Part shown: positions 7,253-13,183 of the stretch, one piece after another
Position numbering within the stretch: position 1 is the first letter of the stretch
How the letters are laid out: every line of letters starts with the position of its first letter
NCBI GenBank assembly: GCA_030605265.1
Contig: JAUWIR010000051.1
Location: 1 to 13,183, forward strand
Direction of reading: 5' to 3'
Source: Pseudomonadota bacterium
Lineage (GTDB): Bacteria > SZUA-182 > DTGQ01
DNA length: 13,183 nucleotides
Made by a program: the position numbers and the translations under genes
Notes under the pieces: model-generated
Database searches by the model: none
What the model was told of the DNA's origin: nothing
The model's input: the letters and a program-made list of their open reading frames with translations, nothing else

Positions 7253-8275
7253 TTAAAGGGAGATTTTTCTGAGCAGGTCGATTTCGTCTAGTATCTTTCC
7301 AGCTCCCAATACTACACAGGAAAGAGGATCTTCAGCATAAAGGATAGGCAATTTTGTCTCTTCTCTGAGCAAGCAATCAAGCCCTGTTAGTAAAGATCCG
7401 CCTCCGGCGAGGACTATTCCTCGATCGACAATATCAGCAGCCAATTCCGGCGGGGTCCTCTCCAAGGCCATTTTAACAATATCAATGATTGCTGAGATCG
7501 GTTCAGAAAGACAGCTCCTCATCTCTTCATCATTAATCAACAGCGTTTTTGGAACGCCTGCAACTAAATCTCTCCCTTTTACTTCCATCGTCCTCGGTTC
7601 AGGCAGAGGATAAGCAGAGGCTAAGTTGATTTTAATCTTTTCTGCAGTACTTTCTCCGATCATCAGGTTATATTTTCTTTTAATGTGCTGGGCGATGCAC
7701 TCATCCATTTCATCTCCACCAACCCTCACTGATCCACTATAGACAATTCCGGATAAAGAGATCACGGCGACCTCTGTTGTCCCTCCCCCTATGTCCACAA
7801 CCATATTGCCGGAGGGGTCTTGAATAGGCAATCCCGCCCCAATAGCCGCAGCCATTGGCTCTTCAATAATATATATTTCTCTTGCCCCTGCTTGAATAGC
7901 TGAATCACGAACTGCCCTTTTTTCTACTTGAGTAATGCCTGAGGGGACGCAAACAATTACTCTCGGGCGAACGAGAGTTTTTCTATTATGGACCTTACGG
8001 ATAAAGTATCGCAGCATTGCTTCAGCCATTTCAAAATTTGCTATAACACCATCTCTCATGGGGCGAATAGCTTCAATTCCACCTGGTGTGCGGCCCAGCA
8101 TTTTTTTGGCGTCTTTTCCTACGGCAATGACATTTTTGGTATTTCTCTGTATGGCTACCACTGAAGGTTCGCTGAGGACAACTCCCTTGCCTTTTACGTA
8201 CACTAAGGTATTTGCGGTACCAAGATCAACTGCCAGATCATTGGAAAACAACCCGAACAGCGAGTCAAATATCAT
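7253..8275 (-). CDS. mreB: MreB, actin-like cell-shape protein
   Basis: A 340-residue bacterial actin, normal length. Nucleotide-binding motifs are intact: phosphate-1 DLGTANT (17-23), phosphate-2 DIGGGTTE (161-168) and the adenosine motif AGGGS (290-294). The hydrophobic N-terminus IFDSLFGLF is typical of the membrane-binding element of Gram-negative MreB. MreB forms antiparallel filaments under the inner membrane and steers the elongation machinery encoded downstream. The ATG at 8275 has a strong AAGGAG nine bases upstream. It is the first gene of the cluster and is divergent from the ppiD-like gene. The leader from the predicted promoter would be about 140 nt, longer than a simple leader needs. 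It contains only a weak hairpin possibility (TAAACATA pairing with TGTGTTTA near 8335-8370). Confidence 0.98.
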   Translation of the reverse strand: MIFDSLFGLFSNDLAVDLGTANTLVYVKGKGVVLSEPSVVAIQRNTKNVIAVGKDAKKMLGRTPGGIEAIRPMRDGVIANFEMAEAMLRYFIRKVHNRKTLVRPRVIVCVPSGITQVEKRAVRDSAIQAGAREIYIIEEPMAAAIGAGLPIQDPSGNMVVDIGGGTTEVAVISLSGIVYSGSVRVGGDEMDECIAQHIKRKYNLMIGESTAEKIKINLASAYPLPEPRTMEVKGRDLVAGVPKTLLINDEEMRSCLSEPISAIIDIVKMALERTPPELAADIVDRGIVLAGGGSLLTGLDCLLREETKLPILYAEDPLSCVVLGAGKILDEIDLLRKISL

Positions 8276-8400
8276 AACTGTTAACTCCTTCTTTCACTCC
8301 TGAAATCATTTTCCCGAGGTCACCCCATAGCAGATAAACATAGGTTGGATTATTCATGGATGTGTTTAGATGATATGTTACAAACTCCCTAAGTTATTGT

Positions 8401-8452
8401 TTGCCCTATTTAAAGTTTCTATCATTTTAGCAGAAACTTATAATAGAGGCAA
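8401..8452. repeat. Long imperfect inverted repeat over the mreB promoter
   Basis: The left arm (8401-8420, beginning TTGCCCTATT) and right arm (8432-8452, ending AATAGAGGCAA) are reverse complements over about 20 positions, with two adjacent mismatches and one extra base. An 11-bp spacer (ATCATTTTAGC) separates them. The core AGAAACTT/AAGTTTCT matches exactly. The repeat spans the predicted mreB -35, -10 and transcription start. It could be a paired operator, a DNA cruciform or the relic of a small element; the sequence does not decide. Confidence 0.7.
8424..8452 (-). promoter_or_regulatory. Probable promoter of the mreBCD-mrdA-rodA operon
   Basis: On the minus strand TTGCCT (8452-8447) is followed by a 17-bp spacer and TAAAAT (8429-8424). 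The -10 is five of six and the -35 four of six to the sigma70 consensus. Predicted transcription starts near 8417. The -35 lies in the right arm of the inverted repeat at 8401-8452, the -10 in its spacer and the start site in its left arm. Confidence 0.55.
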
Positions 8453-8473
8453 GAAAAAAGAATGCAATGTCTC

Positions 8474-8502
8474 TTGAAAAAATAAGAGGTATAAGCTATA
8501 CT
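8474..8502 (+). promoter_or_regulatory. Sigma70-like promoter of the ppiD-like gene
   Basis: TTGAAA (8474-8479), a spacer of exactly 17 bp and TATACT (8497-8502), each hexamer five of six to consensus. The start would fall near 8509, giving a leader of about 80 nt. The leader contains a ten-base T run before the AAGGAG at 8573-8578. No factor-specific operator is evident here. Confidence 0.65.
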
Positions 8503-8588
8503 TAACTGACAAATCACAGTAGGTTGAATGGACTTTTTATTTTTTTTTTGAGGTAATTTTATAGCCCATAGTAAGGAGAAAACACTCA

Positions 8589-10505
8589 ATGCTTGATCTT
8601 ATGAGAAAAAATGTTCAATCATTTTTAGTAAAAGGTATTATTACATTAGTCATTTTTGCTTTTATTGGCACCATTTTTCTTGTTTGGGGAGTAGGAGACG
8701 ACCATCGAGAACAAAAGGGAAGAATTGTTGCCACCGTATTCGGAGAAGAGGTCCCCTACCTTGAATATCATACGGAGTATCGCCAATTGTATGAACATTA
8801 TCGAAATAGGTTTCGGGATAATTGGTCTGAAGATATGGCTGAGAAGTTGAACCTTAAGAAAACAGCTTTAGATAATATAATCAATCGAAGAGTTTTTATT
8901 CATGAAGCCGCAAAACAGGGAATTATGGTAACAGATGAAGAGGTTATGGGAAAAATCAAATATATGTCCATGTTTAATCAAAATGGAAGATTTGAGCCAC
9001 AAATGTATGTTAAAATTTTAAAACATTATATGCATATGGATGCCCCTACTTTTGAGAGTCAAATTAAAAGGGGGATGATTATTGATCGGATGCAAAAAAG
9101 GATTCGAACAGGAATAAAGGTTTCACGAAAAGAACTTTTAGATAAATTTGTTCAAAAGAATGAGAAAATGCAGGCTGATTATGTTTTATTTTCTCCAAAG
9201 GAATATCTTTCAAAAGTAACTGTTTCCGATGAAGAAACAGCCAAGTTTTTTGGGGAACATCAAACTGATTATGAACTTCCCGAACAAAGAAAAATTCAGT
9301 ATATATATGTTAATTCTTTAGATTTTAAAGGATCTCTCACTGTTGATGATGAATCAATAGAGAAATATTATACTACCCATATAAATCAGTACCAAATTCC
9401 AAAACAGGTTAAGGCCCGGCATATATTAATAAAGGCAAATGCTGAGGATGAGAAGGAAGAACAGGAGAAAGCGAAAAAGACAGCTGAGGATCTTTTGAAA
9501 AAAATTAAGGAAGAAGGGGCGGATTTTGCCGAATTAGCCAAGGAATTTTCAGATGATCCGGGCAGTGCCTCAAAAGGGGGAGAATTAGACTTTTTTGAAA
9601 AGGGCCGGATGACCCCGAATTTTGAAAAGGTTGCTTTCTCTCTAGAAAAAGGGGAAATAAGTGATCTTGTAGAAACACCCTTTGGCTATCATATTATAGA
9701 GGTACAAGATATAAAGGAAGCGGCAACAAAAGCTCTGGAGGAAGTGAAACCGCAGATTAAGGATGTGCTTCTTGATGAAAAAGCTTGGGAAGTAGCTGAA
9801 AATGAGGGCTATAATTTAGTACGAAAATTTTATAAAACCGGGGAATTCGAAACTTTGGCCACTGCAGCCGATTATCAATTAGGCCAAACTGAATTTTCTC
9901 AGGAGAGTAAATTTGTTCCCAATATCGGACGATCAGAGGAGATTGTAACAGCAGCCTTTATTCTGGAAGAGGACGCGGCTAGTACTCCAATCCGCGCGAA
10001 TACAGGGTATTATATTTTACGCTTAATCGAAGAGGTCCCACCTAAAATACCAGAGCTGGAGAAAGTGAGAGATAAGGTTATGAAGAATTTAAAAAAAGAA
10101 AAGGCAAAGAAAGAAATGGAGAGATTAGCCGAAGAATTTTATCAAAAATTACAAGCTGATAAGGTAGATTTTACTAAATTGGCTGGAGAATATAATGTGA
10201 CTGTAAAGGATACTGACGAGGTTTCCCGTAATGGTTACATAAAAGGGTTAGGTTCCGTCCCGGAATTTTCTCAAGCTCTCTTTCGATTGAAAAAAGGAGA
10301 GATAAGCGCTCCAATTCCCTGCAGCCGTGGATATTGTATTGCCCTTCTCAAAACGCATATTCCTGTAGACCTGGCAAAATTTGAAGAAGAAAGAGAATCC
10401 CTTCATATTTCTACTTTACAAAGAAAGGAACAGCAATTTTTACAACTTTGGGTTGAAAGATTAAAAGAGGAAAATAATATTATTGTAGATTACAATAATG
10501 TGTAA
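8589..10505 (+). CDS. ppiD: PpiD/SurA-type membrane-anchored periplasmic peptidyl-prolyl isomerase
   Basis: A 638-residue periplasmic folding factor. A short cytoplasmic N-terminus and a single membrane anchor at about 13-36 (ending LVWGVG) are followed by a SurA-N-like helical chaperone region at about 45-200. A canonical parvulin domain follows at about 275-372 with VKARHILIKA, DFAELAKEFSDDPGSASKGGEL and FGYHIIEV. After it come two further stretches resembling the end of a parvulin domain (about 455-487 and 563-592) separated by a Lys/Glu-rich helical region, then a charged helical tail. Length and architecture fit PpiD, which assists newly exported proteins near the Sec exit. The ATG at 8589 has AAGGAG ten bases upstream. 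An ATG at 8601 is possible, but MLDLMRKN is the usual opening of this group. It is monocistronic: its own promoter precedes it and a strong terminator follows. Confidence 0.9.
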   Translation: MLDLMRKNVQSFLVKGIITLVIFAFIGTIFLVWGVGDDHREQKGRIVATVFGEEVPYLEYHTEYRQLYEHYRNRFRDNWSEDMAEKLNLKKTALDNIINRRVFIHEAAKQGIMVTDEEVMGKIKYMSMFNQNGRFEPQMYVKILKHYMHMDAPTFESQIKRGMIIDRMQKRIRTGIKVSRKELLDKFVQKNEKMQADYVLFSPKEYLSKVTVSDEETAKFFGEHQTDYELPEQRKIQYIYVNSLDFKGSLTVDDESIEKYYTTHINQYQIPKQVKARHILIKANAEDEKEEQEKAKKTAEDLLKKIKEEGADFAELAKEFSDDPGSASKGGELDFFEKGRMTPNFEKVAFSLEKGEISDLVETPFGYHIIEVQDIKEAATKALEEVKPQIKDVLLDEKAWEVAENEGYNLVRKFYKTGEFETLATAADYQLGQTEFSQESKFVPNIGRSEEIVTAAFILEEDAASTPIRANTGYYILRLIEEVPPKIPELEKVRDKVMKNLKKEKAKKEMERLAEEFYQKLQADKVDFTKLAGEYNVTVKDTDEVSRNGYIKGLGSVPEFSQALFRLKKGEISAPIPCSRGYCIALLKTHIPVDLAKFEEERESLHISTLQRKEQQFLQLWVERLKEENNIIVDYNNV

Positions 10506-10513
10506 AACAAAAA

Positions 10514-10548
10514 AGGATGAGGTGAGCGTAATTATCTCACCTCATCCT
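10514..10548. terminator. Strong bidirectional intrinsic terminator
   Basis: A perfect 13-bp stem (AGGATGAGGTGAG with CTCACCTCATCCT) closes a nine-base loop, between two convergent genes. On the minus strand the hairpin is followed by TTTTTGTTTTACA, a proper U-rich tail, so it should end hydrolase transcription efficiently. On the plus strand the tail after the stem (ATCATATCATTTTATT) is less U-rich, but it still probably ends ppiD transcription. Confidence 0.9.
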
Positions 10549-10576
10549 ATCATATCATTTTATTCGGTTTATTTTT

Positions 10577-11575
10577 CTAAGGATTATCAGTAACTATCAA
10601 TCCTTTTCTTGGGGTCCCATCATCCCAATACCCCATGCAGCATTGTTCAGGAGTATTACCAAGGGCATATTCCTGATTTATTCCATAGAAGGCTGCATCA
10701 GTTAAACCATCAAAAATTTTCCAGAGGCAGTAGTAGTCCAGAGCATCAGTTCCTAAACTTCCTCCAAGCGACATACAACAGGCAGTAAAATGGGTGGCGC
10801 TTAAGGAACTGCCATTATGTTTATCCGAAACCATGGTAACATAATCTTTATTTTCTAAAGGGACCTGCTCACTTCTTTTAAAGATTAACTTGGCGTCTTT
10901 GTCTCCGGCCATCTTATCTATGTCTCCTACTACAGTGATTAATAGTGAGGCACCGGGGATCTTTGATAGGTCCTCTAAAGGGATTATTGGAGTGATGCCG
11001 GGTTGAACCGCCATAATAGCTTTGGGGAAAGGTAAACCTGATTCTAAGGCCTTGGCGGCTATATTAGGAGCGATTACTCCACCACAGGAGTGTCCCACTA
11101 GAGCAAAAGCATCCAAGTCAGGCCTTACATGGTCTTCGGTTTGAAGTGTTTCAATGGCTTTTAAAACCGCGTTAATGCTATTTGAAGTGTAAAAATCGAA
11201 CGATGAGCCTATTGATTGATAGATTGGAAAAACAACAATATTTCCCCTTTTAACAATGTGCTCAATCCACTTAGCATAGGTATTTGGGGTCGTGGCCATC
11301 AATCCGTGAAGGAAAACAACTAAAGGAGCGGAATCCGGTTTTGGAGAAGCCGGCTCGAATAGGTGGTAAGCATTGGCTCCCCGACCATAGCTGTTTTGAT
11401 TTACTTTGCTGTGATAATATTCGGCGCTGCCAGGTCCTTCCGAGGGTCTATCATCCGCCCTGATTGCAGAAGTAAAGACAACGAAGATGAAAAAAAATAC
11501 ACTGACGATTCCAATTAGTTTTGTAAAATGACAAGCAATTTTAGTATCTGAACATTTGGATTTAAAGAAATTCAT
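10577..11575 (-). CDS. Secreted alpha/beta hydrolase (serine esterase/lipase-like), substrate unknown
   Basis: A 332-residue exported alpha/beta-hydrolase. The N-terminus has basic residues, then a hydrophobic stretch at about 19-36 and a likely signal peptidase site after SAIRA (residue 40). In the core, FLHG near residue 90 supplies the oxyanion-side HG. GHSCGG (161-166) is the nucleophile elbow with Ser163. VVGDID (Asp218 or Asp220) offers the acid, and His253 or His262 the base. This is a complete-looking Ser-Asp-His triad of the lipase, dienelactone hydrolase and chlorophyllase type. The mature part has six cysteines, including two CC pairs (266-267, 312-313), suggesting disulfides. I chose the ATG at 11575 because AGGAG lies five bases upstream; an in-frame codon at 11614 lacks such a site. 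The gene stands alone between a strong terminator and a regulated-looking upstream region. Substrate and role are unknown. Confidence 0.82.
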   Translation of the reverse strand: MNFFKSKCSDTKIACHFTKLIGIVSVFFFIFVVFTSAIRADDRPSEGPGSAEYYHSKVNQNSYGRGANAYHLFEPASPKPDSAPLVVFLHGLMATTPNTYAKWIEHIVKRGNIVVFPIYQSIGSSFDFYTSNSINAVLKAIETLQTEDHVRPDLDAFALVGHSCGGVIAPNIAAKALESGLPFPKAIMAVQPGITPIIPLEDLSKIPGASLLITVVGDIDKMAGDKDAKLIFKRSEQVPLENKDYVTMVSDKHNGSSLSATHFTACCMSLGGSLGTDALDYYCLWKIFDGLTDAAFYGINQEYALGNTPEQCCMGYWDDGTPRKGLIVTDNP

Positions 11576-11587
11576 GAGATCTCCTGT

Positions 11588-11614
11588 ATTATAATGTATT
11601 AAAATGTACATCAA
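11588..11614 (-). promoter_or_regulatory. Possible second, proximal promoter of the hydrolase gene
   Basis: On the minus strand TTGATG (11614-11609) and a perfect TATAAT (11593-11588) are separated by only 15 bp. The -10 ends two bases before the AGGAG ribosome-binding site (11585-11581), so a transcript from it would start at or inside that site. In such AT-rich DNA this is probably chance. The upstream promoter at 11784-11812 is the better candidate. Confidence 0.2.
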
Positions 11615-11725
11615 TAAATATTGGTTTGCGTTAGAATATAGATAAATATTTACTTGTTTTGGTTGGATATATTGAGTATTATTTCACCTTAACCTTAGAG
11701 GGATCTTTGATCTTAAATAATAGAA

Positions 11726-11752
11726 TTAATTCATTTATTTTATTCCTCCTCT
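11726..11752 (-). other. Consensus Shine-Dalgarno with a two-codon minicistron in the hydrolase leader
   Basis: On the minus strand AGAGGAGG (11752-11745) is followed after ten bases by ATG AAT TAA (11734-11726), encoding only Met-Asn. It lies inside the predicted hydrolase mRNA leader, about 150 nt upstream of the hydrolase start. It may be a regulatory minimal ORF, a leftover ribosome-binding site of a lost gene, or chance. No longer frame with a normal start codon uses this site. Confidence 0.25.
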
Positions 11753-11763
11753 GGGTATTATGT

Positions 11764-11784
11764 TAAACTCTCAGTGAGGGTTTA
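11764..11784. promoter_or_regulatory. Operator-like 21-bp palindrome at the hydrolase promoter
   Basis: TAAACTCTCA-G-TGAGGGTTTA: two ten-base half-sites match as reverse complements at nine of ten positions around a single central base. The site touches the -10 at 11784 and is centred about three to four bases downstream of the predicted transcription start. This is the classic placement of a repressor site for a dimeric helix-turn-helix protein. The loop would be too small for an RNA hairpin using the full stem, and no U run follows, so a terminator is unlikely. The cognate regulator is not in the window. Confidence 0.5.
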
Positions 11785-11812
11785 TAGTAAATAAATATTG
11801 ATAATTTGTCAA
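11784..11812 (-). promoter_or_regulatory. Promoter of the secreted hydrolase gene
   Basis: On the minus strand a perfect TTGACA (11812-11807) is followed by a 17-bp spacer and TACTAT (11789-11784); TATAAA overlaps it slightly downstream. Transcription would begin near 11777, giving a leader of about 200 nt before the ATG at 11575. That leader is AT-rich and holds the palindrome at 11764-11784 and the minicistron at 11726-11752. I see no recognised riboswitch in it. Confidence 0.6.
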
Positions 11813-11831
11813 GATTATGCTGAAATTACGT

Positions 11832-11879
11832 ATGAATACCATTAATTAATTGTTAAATAATGGCTCTATCGGCATTCAT
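11832..11879. repeat. Nested, mutually exclusive inverted repeats downstream of flgL
   Basis: ATGAATACC (11832-11840) pairs with GGCATTCAT (11871-11879), eight perfect pairs plus one mismatch that is a G-U wobble in one RNA orientation. CCATTA (11839-11844) pairs with TAATGG (11858-11863). The two stems share the CC at 11839-11840 and so cannot form fully together. There is no U tract after either, so this is not a standard terminator. It may mark the 3' end of the flgK-flgL transcript or be chance in AT-rich DNA. Confidence 0.3.
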
Positions 11880-11906
11880 TGTGAGGAAAGGATGAAGGAA
11901 AAATTT

Positions 11907-12809
11907 TTATCCAATTATTTCTAACAGATTGATGTTAAGAATTTTGGAAAGGGTTGAGAGGCTGATAGTATATTGATCAGTTTTTAAACTGAATTCGATT
12001 ATTTTTTCTGCAATATCTATATCTTCTTTTTGGCTAAGGCTTGTTTCAATATTGTATTTCAATTTATTCAACTGTTTTTGGTTCCGCTCAAGGTCTCTCA
12101 TTCTATTGCCTACAATGCTTAAATGCTGCGTTGTTTGCTCAAGGGCTAAATCAATATTTTCTAAAGCTGCTGTAATTGATTCCGTATCATCAGCTTTTAG
12201 AAGAGCTCTCCATAGCTGATCAACTACCTCAAATAAATTTTCTCCCTCCTCCCCTCCGGAGAATACTCTTTTACTCATATTCATCTGAATTTTTTTCTCT
12301 TCTCCAATTTGGATTTCCATCGCAAACTCCGGCCCGGTATTATCTAAAGGCTCCTCTAATAACGTGGCCTCATCAAAAGGAGGTGTATCCATTGATTCCG
12401 GGGAAAAAAGATATCGATCATCATATTTAGTGTTGGCTATTTGGATGAGGTCTTGAAAGATTCCCTGAACCTCTGTAATAAAAGTTGCTCGTGTTTCTTC
12501 AGTTGAGGAACCATTAACATGAGAAACAGCAATTTCTTTGCATCGTTGCAAGAGATCATTGGTTGTCTCTAATACATCATTGGTTATTTGAGACCAGTCT
12601 GTGGCAAAATTAATGTTTTCACTATATTGATCAATAGTACTTAGGAGAGTTCGAAATTTTAAAACCTGTTTTGTCCCCTGTGGATTGTCTGAAGGTCTAT
12701 TAATTTTCTTGCCTGTAGTAATTGCTTCTTGAATTCTATATATTTCTTCATTAGTTTTTTTTATTTTTTGGAGAGCATAATTATAAAAAGTTTTTGTATT
12801 AATATTCAT
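11907..12809 (-). CDS. flgL: FlgL, hook-filament junction protein (HAP3)
   Basis: A 300-residue protein of the flagellin/FlgL family. The N-terminal coiled-coil D0/D1 region (about 1-137) shows flagellin-like features: AITTGKKINRPSDNPQGT near 28-45 and YLFSP near 132. A short variable middle domain lies at about 140-215, and the C-terminal helical region (about 220-300) ends with LSTLSKILNINLLE, like the polymerising C-termini of this family. FlgL sits between FlgK and the flagellin filament and is secreted through the flagellar export apparatus without a cleaved signal. Length is typical for FlgL and short for most flagellins. Position directly after flgK (29-bp gap) supports FlgL over flagellin. 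The ATG at 12809 has only a weak upstream ribosome-binding site (TAAGATC). Confidence 0.92.
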   Translation of the reverse strand: MNINTKTFYNYALQKIKKTNEEIYRIQEAITTGKKINRPSDNPQGTKQVLKFRTLLSTIDQYSENINFATDWSQITNDVLETTNDLLQRCKEIAVSHVNGSSTEETRATFITEVQGIFQDLIQIANTKYDDRYLFSPESMDTPPFDEATLLEEPLDNTGPEFAMEIQIGEEKKIQMNMSKRVFSGGEEGENLFEVVDQLWRALLKADDTESITAALENIDLALEQTTQHLSIVGNRMRDLERNQKQLNKLKYNIETSLSQKEDIDIAEKIIEFSLKTDQYTISLSTLSKILNINLLEIIG

Positions 12810-12838
12810 GATCTTAGCCAGGTAAAAGTAAAAAGTGG

Positions 12839-13183
12839 TTATGCCTTAATATTCAAAAGAACGGACATCATTTCATCCGCTGTGGAAATGATCTTCGCGG
12901 AAGCATTATAGGTTTGTTGAAATTTAATCAAATTAGCCAATTCTTCGTCTAGGGAAACATCACAAAGCATGCTCTTTTTATCATGCAGGTTTTGCAGAAT
13001 TAATTGCTGGTGATCGGTTTTTCCTTGAGCTTCCTGGCTATTTTGGCCAATATTTGCTTGTATAGTTCCATAAAAAGCATTGACTGATAAGGTAGAGCTT
13101 CCTTGTTGGATAATAGGTGATTTTAAAAGGTCGGCGATTGTTAGGGCATTTTCGTTGTTCAAACTATCGGAAGAAGAGGATGC
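12839..13183 (-). CDS. flgK: FlgK, hook-associated protein 1 (C-terminal part only)
   Basis: Partial gene: only the last 114 codons are in the window and the start lies beyond the right edge. The visible part is the conserved C-terminal region of FlgK. Its blocks are ENALTIADL, NAFYGTIQANIGQ, then VSLDEELANLIKFQQTYNASAKIISTADEMM, ending VLLNIKA. The last block is the signature of FlgK and of hook/rod proteins generally. FlgK forms the first ring of the hook-filament junction. It is followed 29 bp later by flgL in the same direction, the common flgKL order. There is no sign of frameshift. Confidence 0.95.
   Translation of the reverse strand, partial: ASSSSDSLNNENALTIADLLKSPIIQQGSSTLSVNAFYGTIQANIGQNSQEAQGKTDHQQLILQNLHDKKSMLCDVSLDEELANLIKFQQTYNASAKIISTADEMMSVLLNIKA

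Noticed and set aside
11576..11614. Extension of the hydrolase by 13 residues to an upstream start at 11614
   Set aside because: There is no ribosome-binding site there, and it would put extra residues before a good signal peptide; the ATG at 11575 has AGGAG five bases upstream.
11678..11757. Short open minus-strand frame of about 25 codons over the hydrolase leader, ending in a Lys-rich tail
   Set aside because: It is bounded by stops and has no ATG, GTG or TTG at usable distance from the AGGAGG, so it is not supported as a gene.
1..13183. Mobile elements, CRISPR arrays, tRNA/rRNA genes, toxin-antitoxin or defence genes
   Set aside because: I looked on both strands and saw no transposase or integrase motifs, no regularly spaced repeats, no cloverleaf and no defence-type domains. 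The other long frames in the window are antisense or shifted shadows of the conserved genes listed.

Overview
The window reads as an ordinary chromosomal stretch of an AT-rich, Gram-negative, rod-shaped, flagellated bacterium. Four things support this: a complete mreBCD-mrdA-rodA elongation cluster, a membrane-anchored SurA/PpiD-type periplasmic folding factor, an exported alpha/beta hydrolase, and the flagellar hook-junction genes flgK and flgL. The style of the PpiD protein and of the quinone genes resembles Desulfobacterota (the former Deltaproteobacteria). That placement is inference from remembered sequence style, not from a search.

Layout from left to right. (1) Positions 1-2450, minus strand: a tight operon in the transcriptional order HD-domain phosphohydrolase, ubiD-type decarboxylase, ubiE/menG methyltransferase (cut by the left edge), driven by a good sigma70-like promoter at 2421-2450. 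The decarboxylase plus methyltransferase pair points to the last steps of menaquinone or ubiquinone synthesis. (2) 2585-2851, plus strand: an unrecognised small helical protein. (3) 2868-8275, minus strand: mreB, mreC, mreD, mrdA (PBP2) and rodA, the last genes overlapping or nearly so. The cluster has a likely promoter at 8424-8452 embedded in a striking inverted repeat. (4) 8474-10548, plus strand: the divergent ppiD-like gene with a clear promoter (TTGAAA-N17-TATACT) and a strong bidirectional terminator. (5) 10577-11575, minus strand: a secreted alpha/beta hydrolase of unknown substrate. It lies behind an apparently regulated promoter region: TTGACA-N17-TACTAT followed at once by a 21-bp operator-like palindrome and a leader of about 200 nt. 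(6) 11907-13183, minus strand: flgL and the 3' end of flgK, cut by the right edge.

Most of the window is housekeeping: cell-wall elongation, outer-membrane/periplasmic protein folding, quinone synthesis and flagellar assembly. The least explained parts are the control region and substrate of the secreted hydrolase, the inverted repeat at the mreB promoter, the altered SAM-binding loop of the UbiE homologue, the three PPIase-like segments of the PpiD-like protein, and the orphan small protein. I see no mobile element, CRISPR array, tRNA, rRNA or phage gene, and no clear sign of an undescribed multi-gene system.
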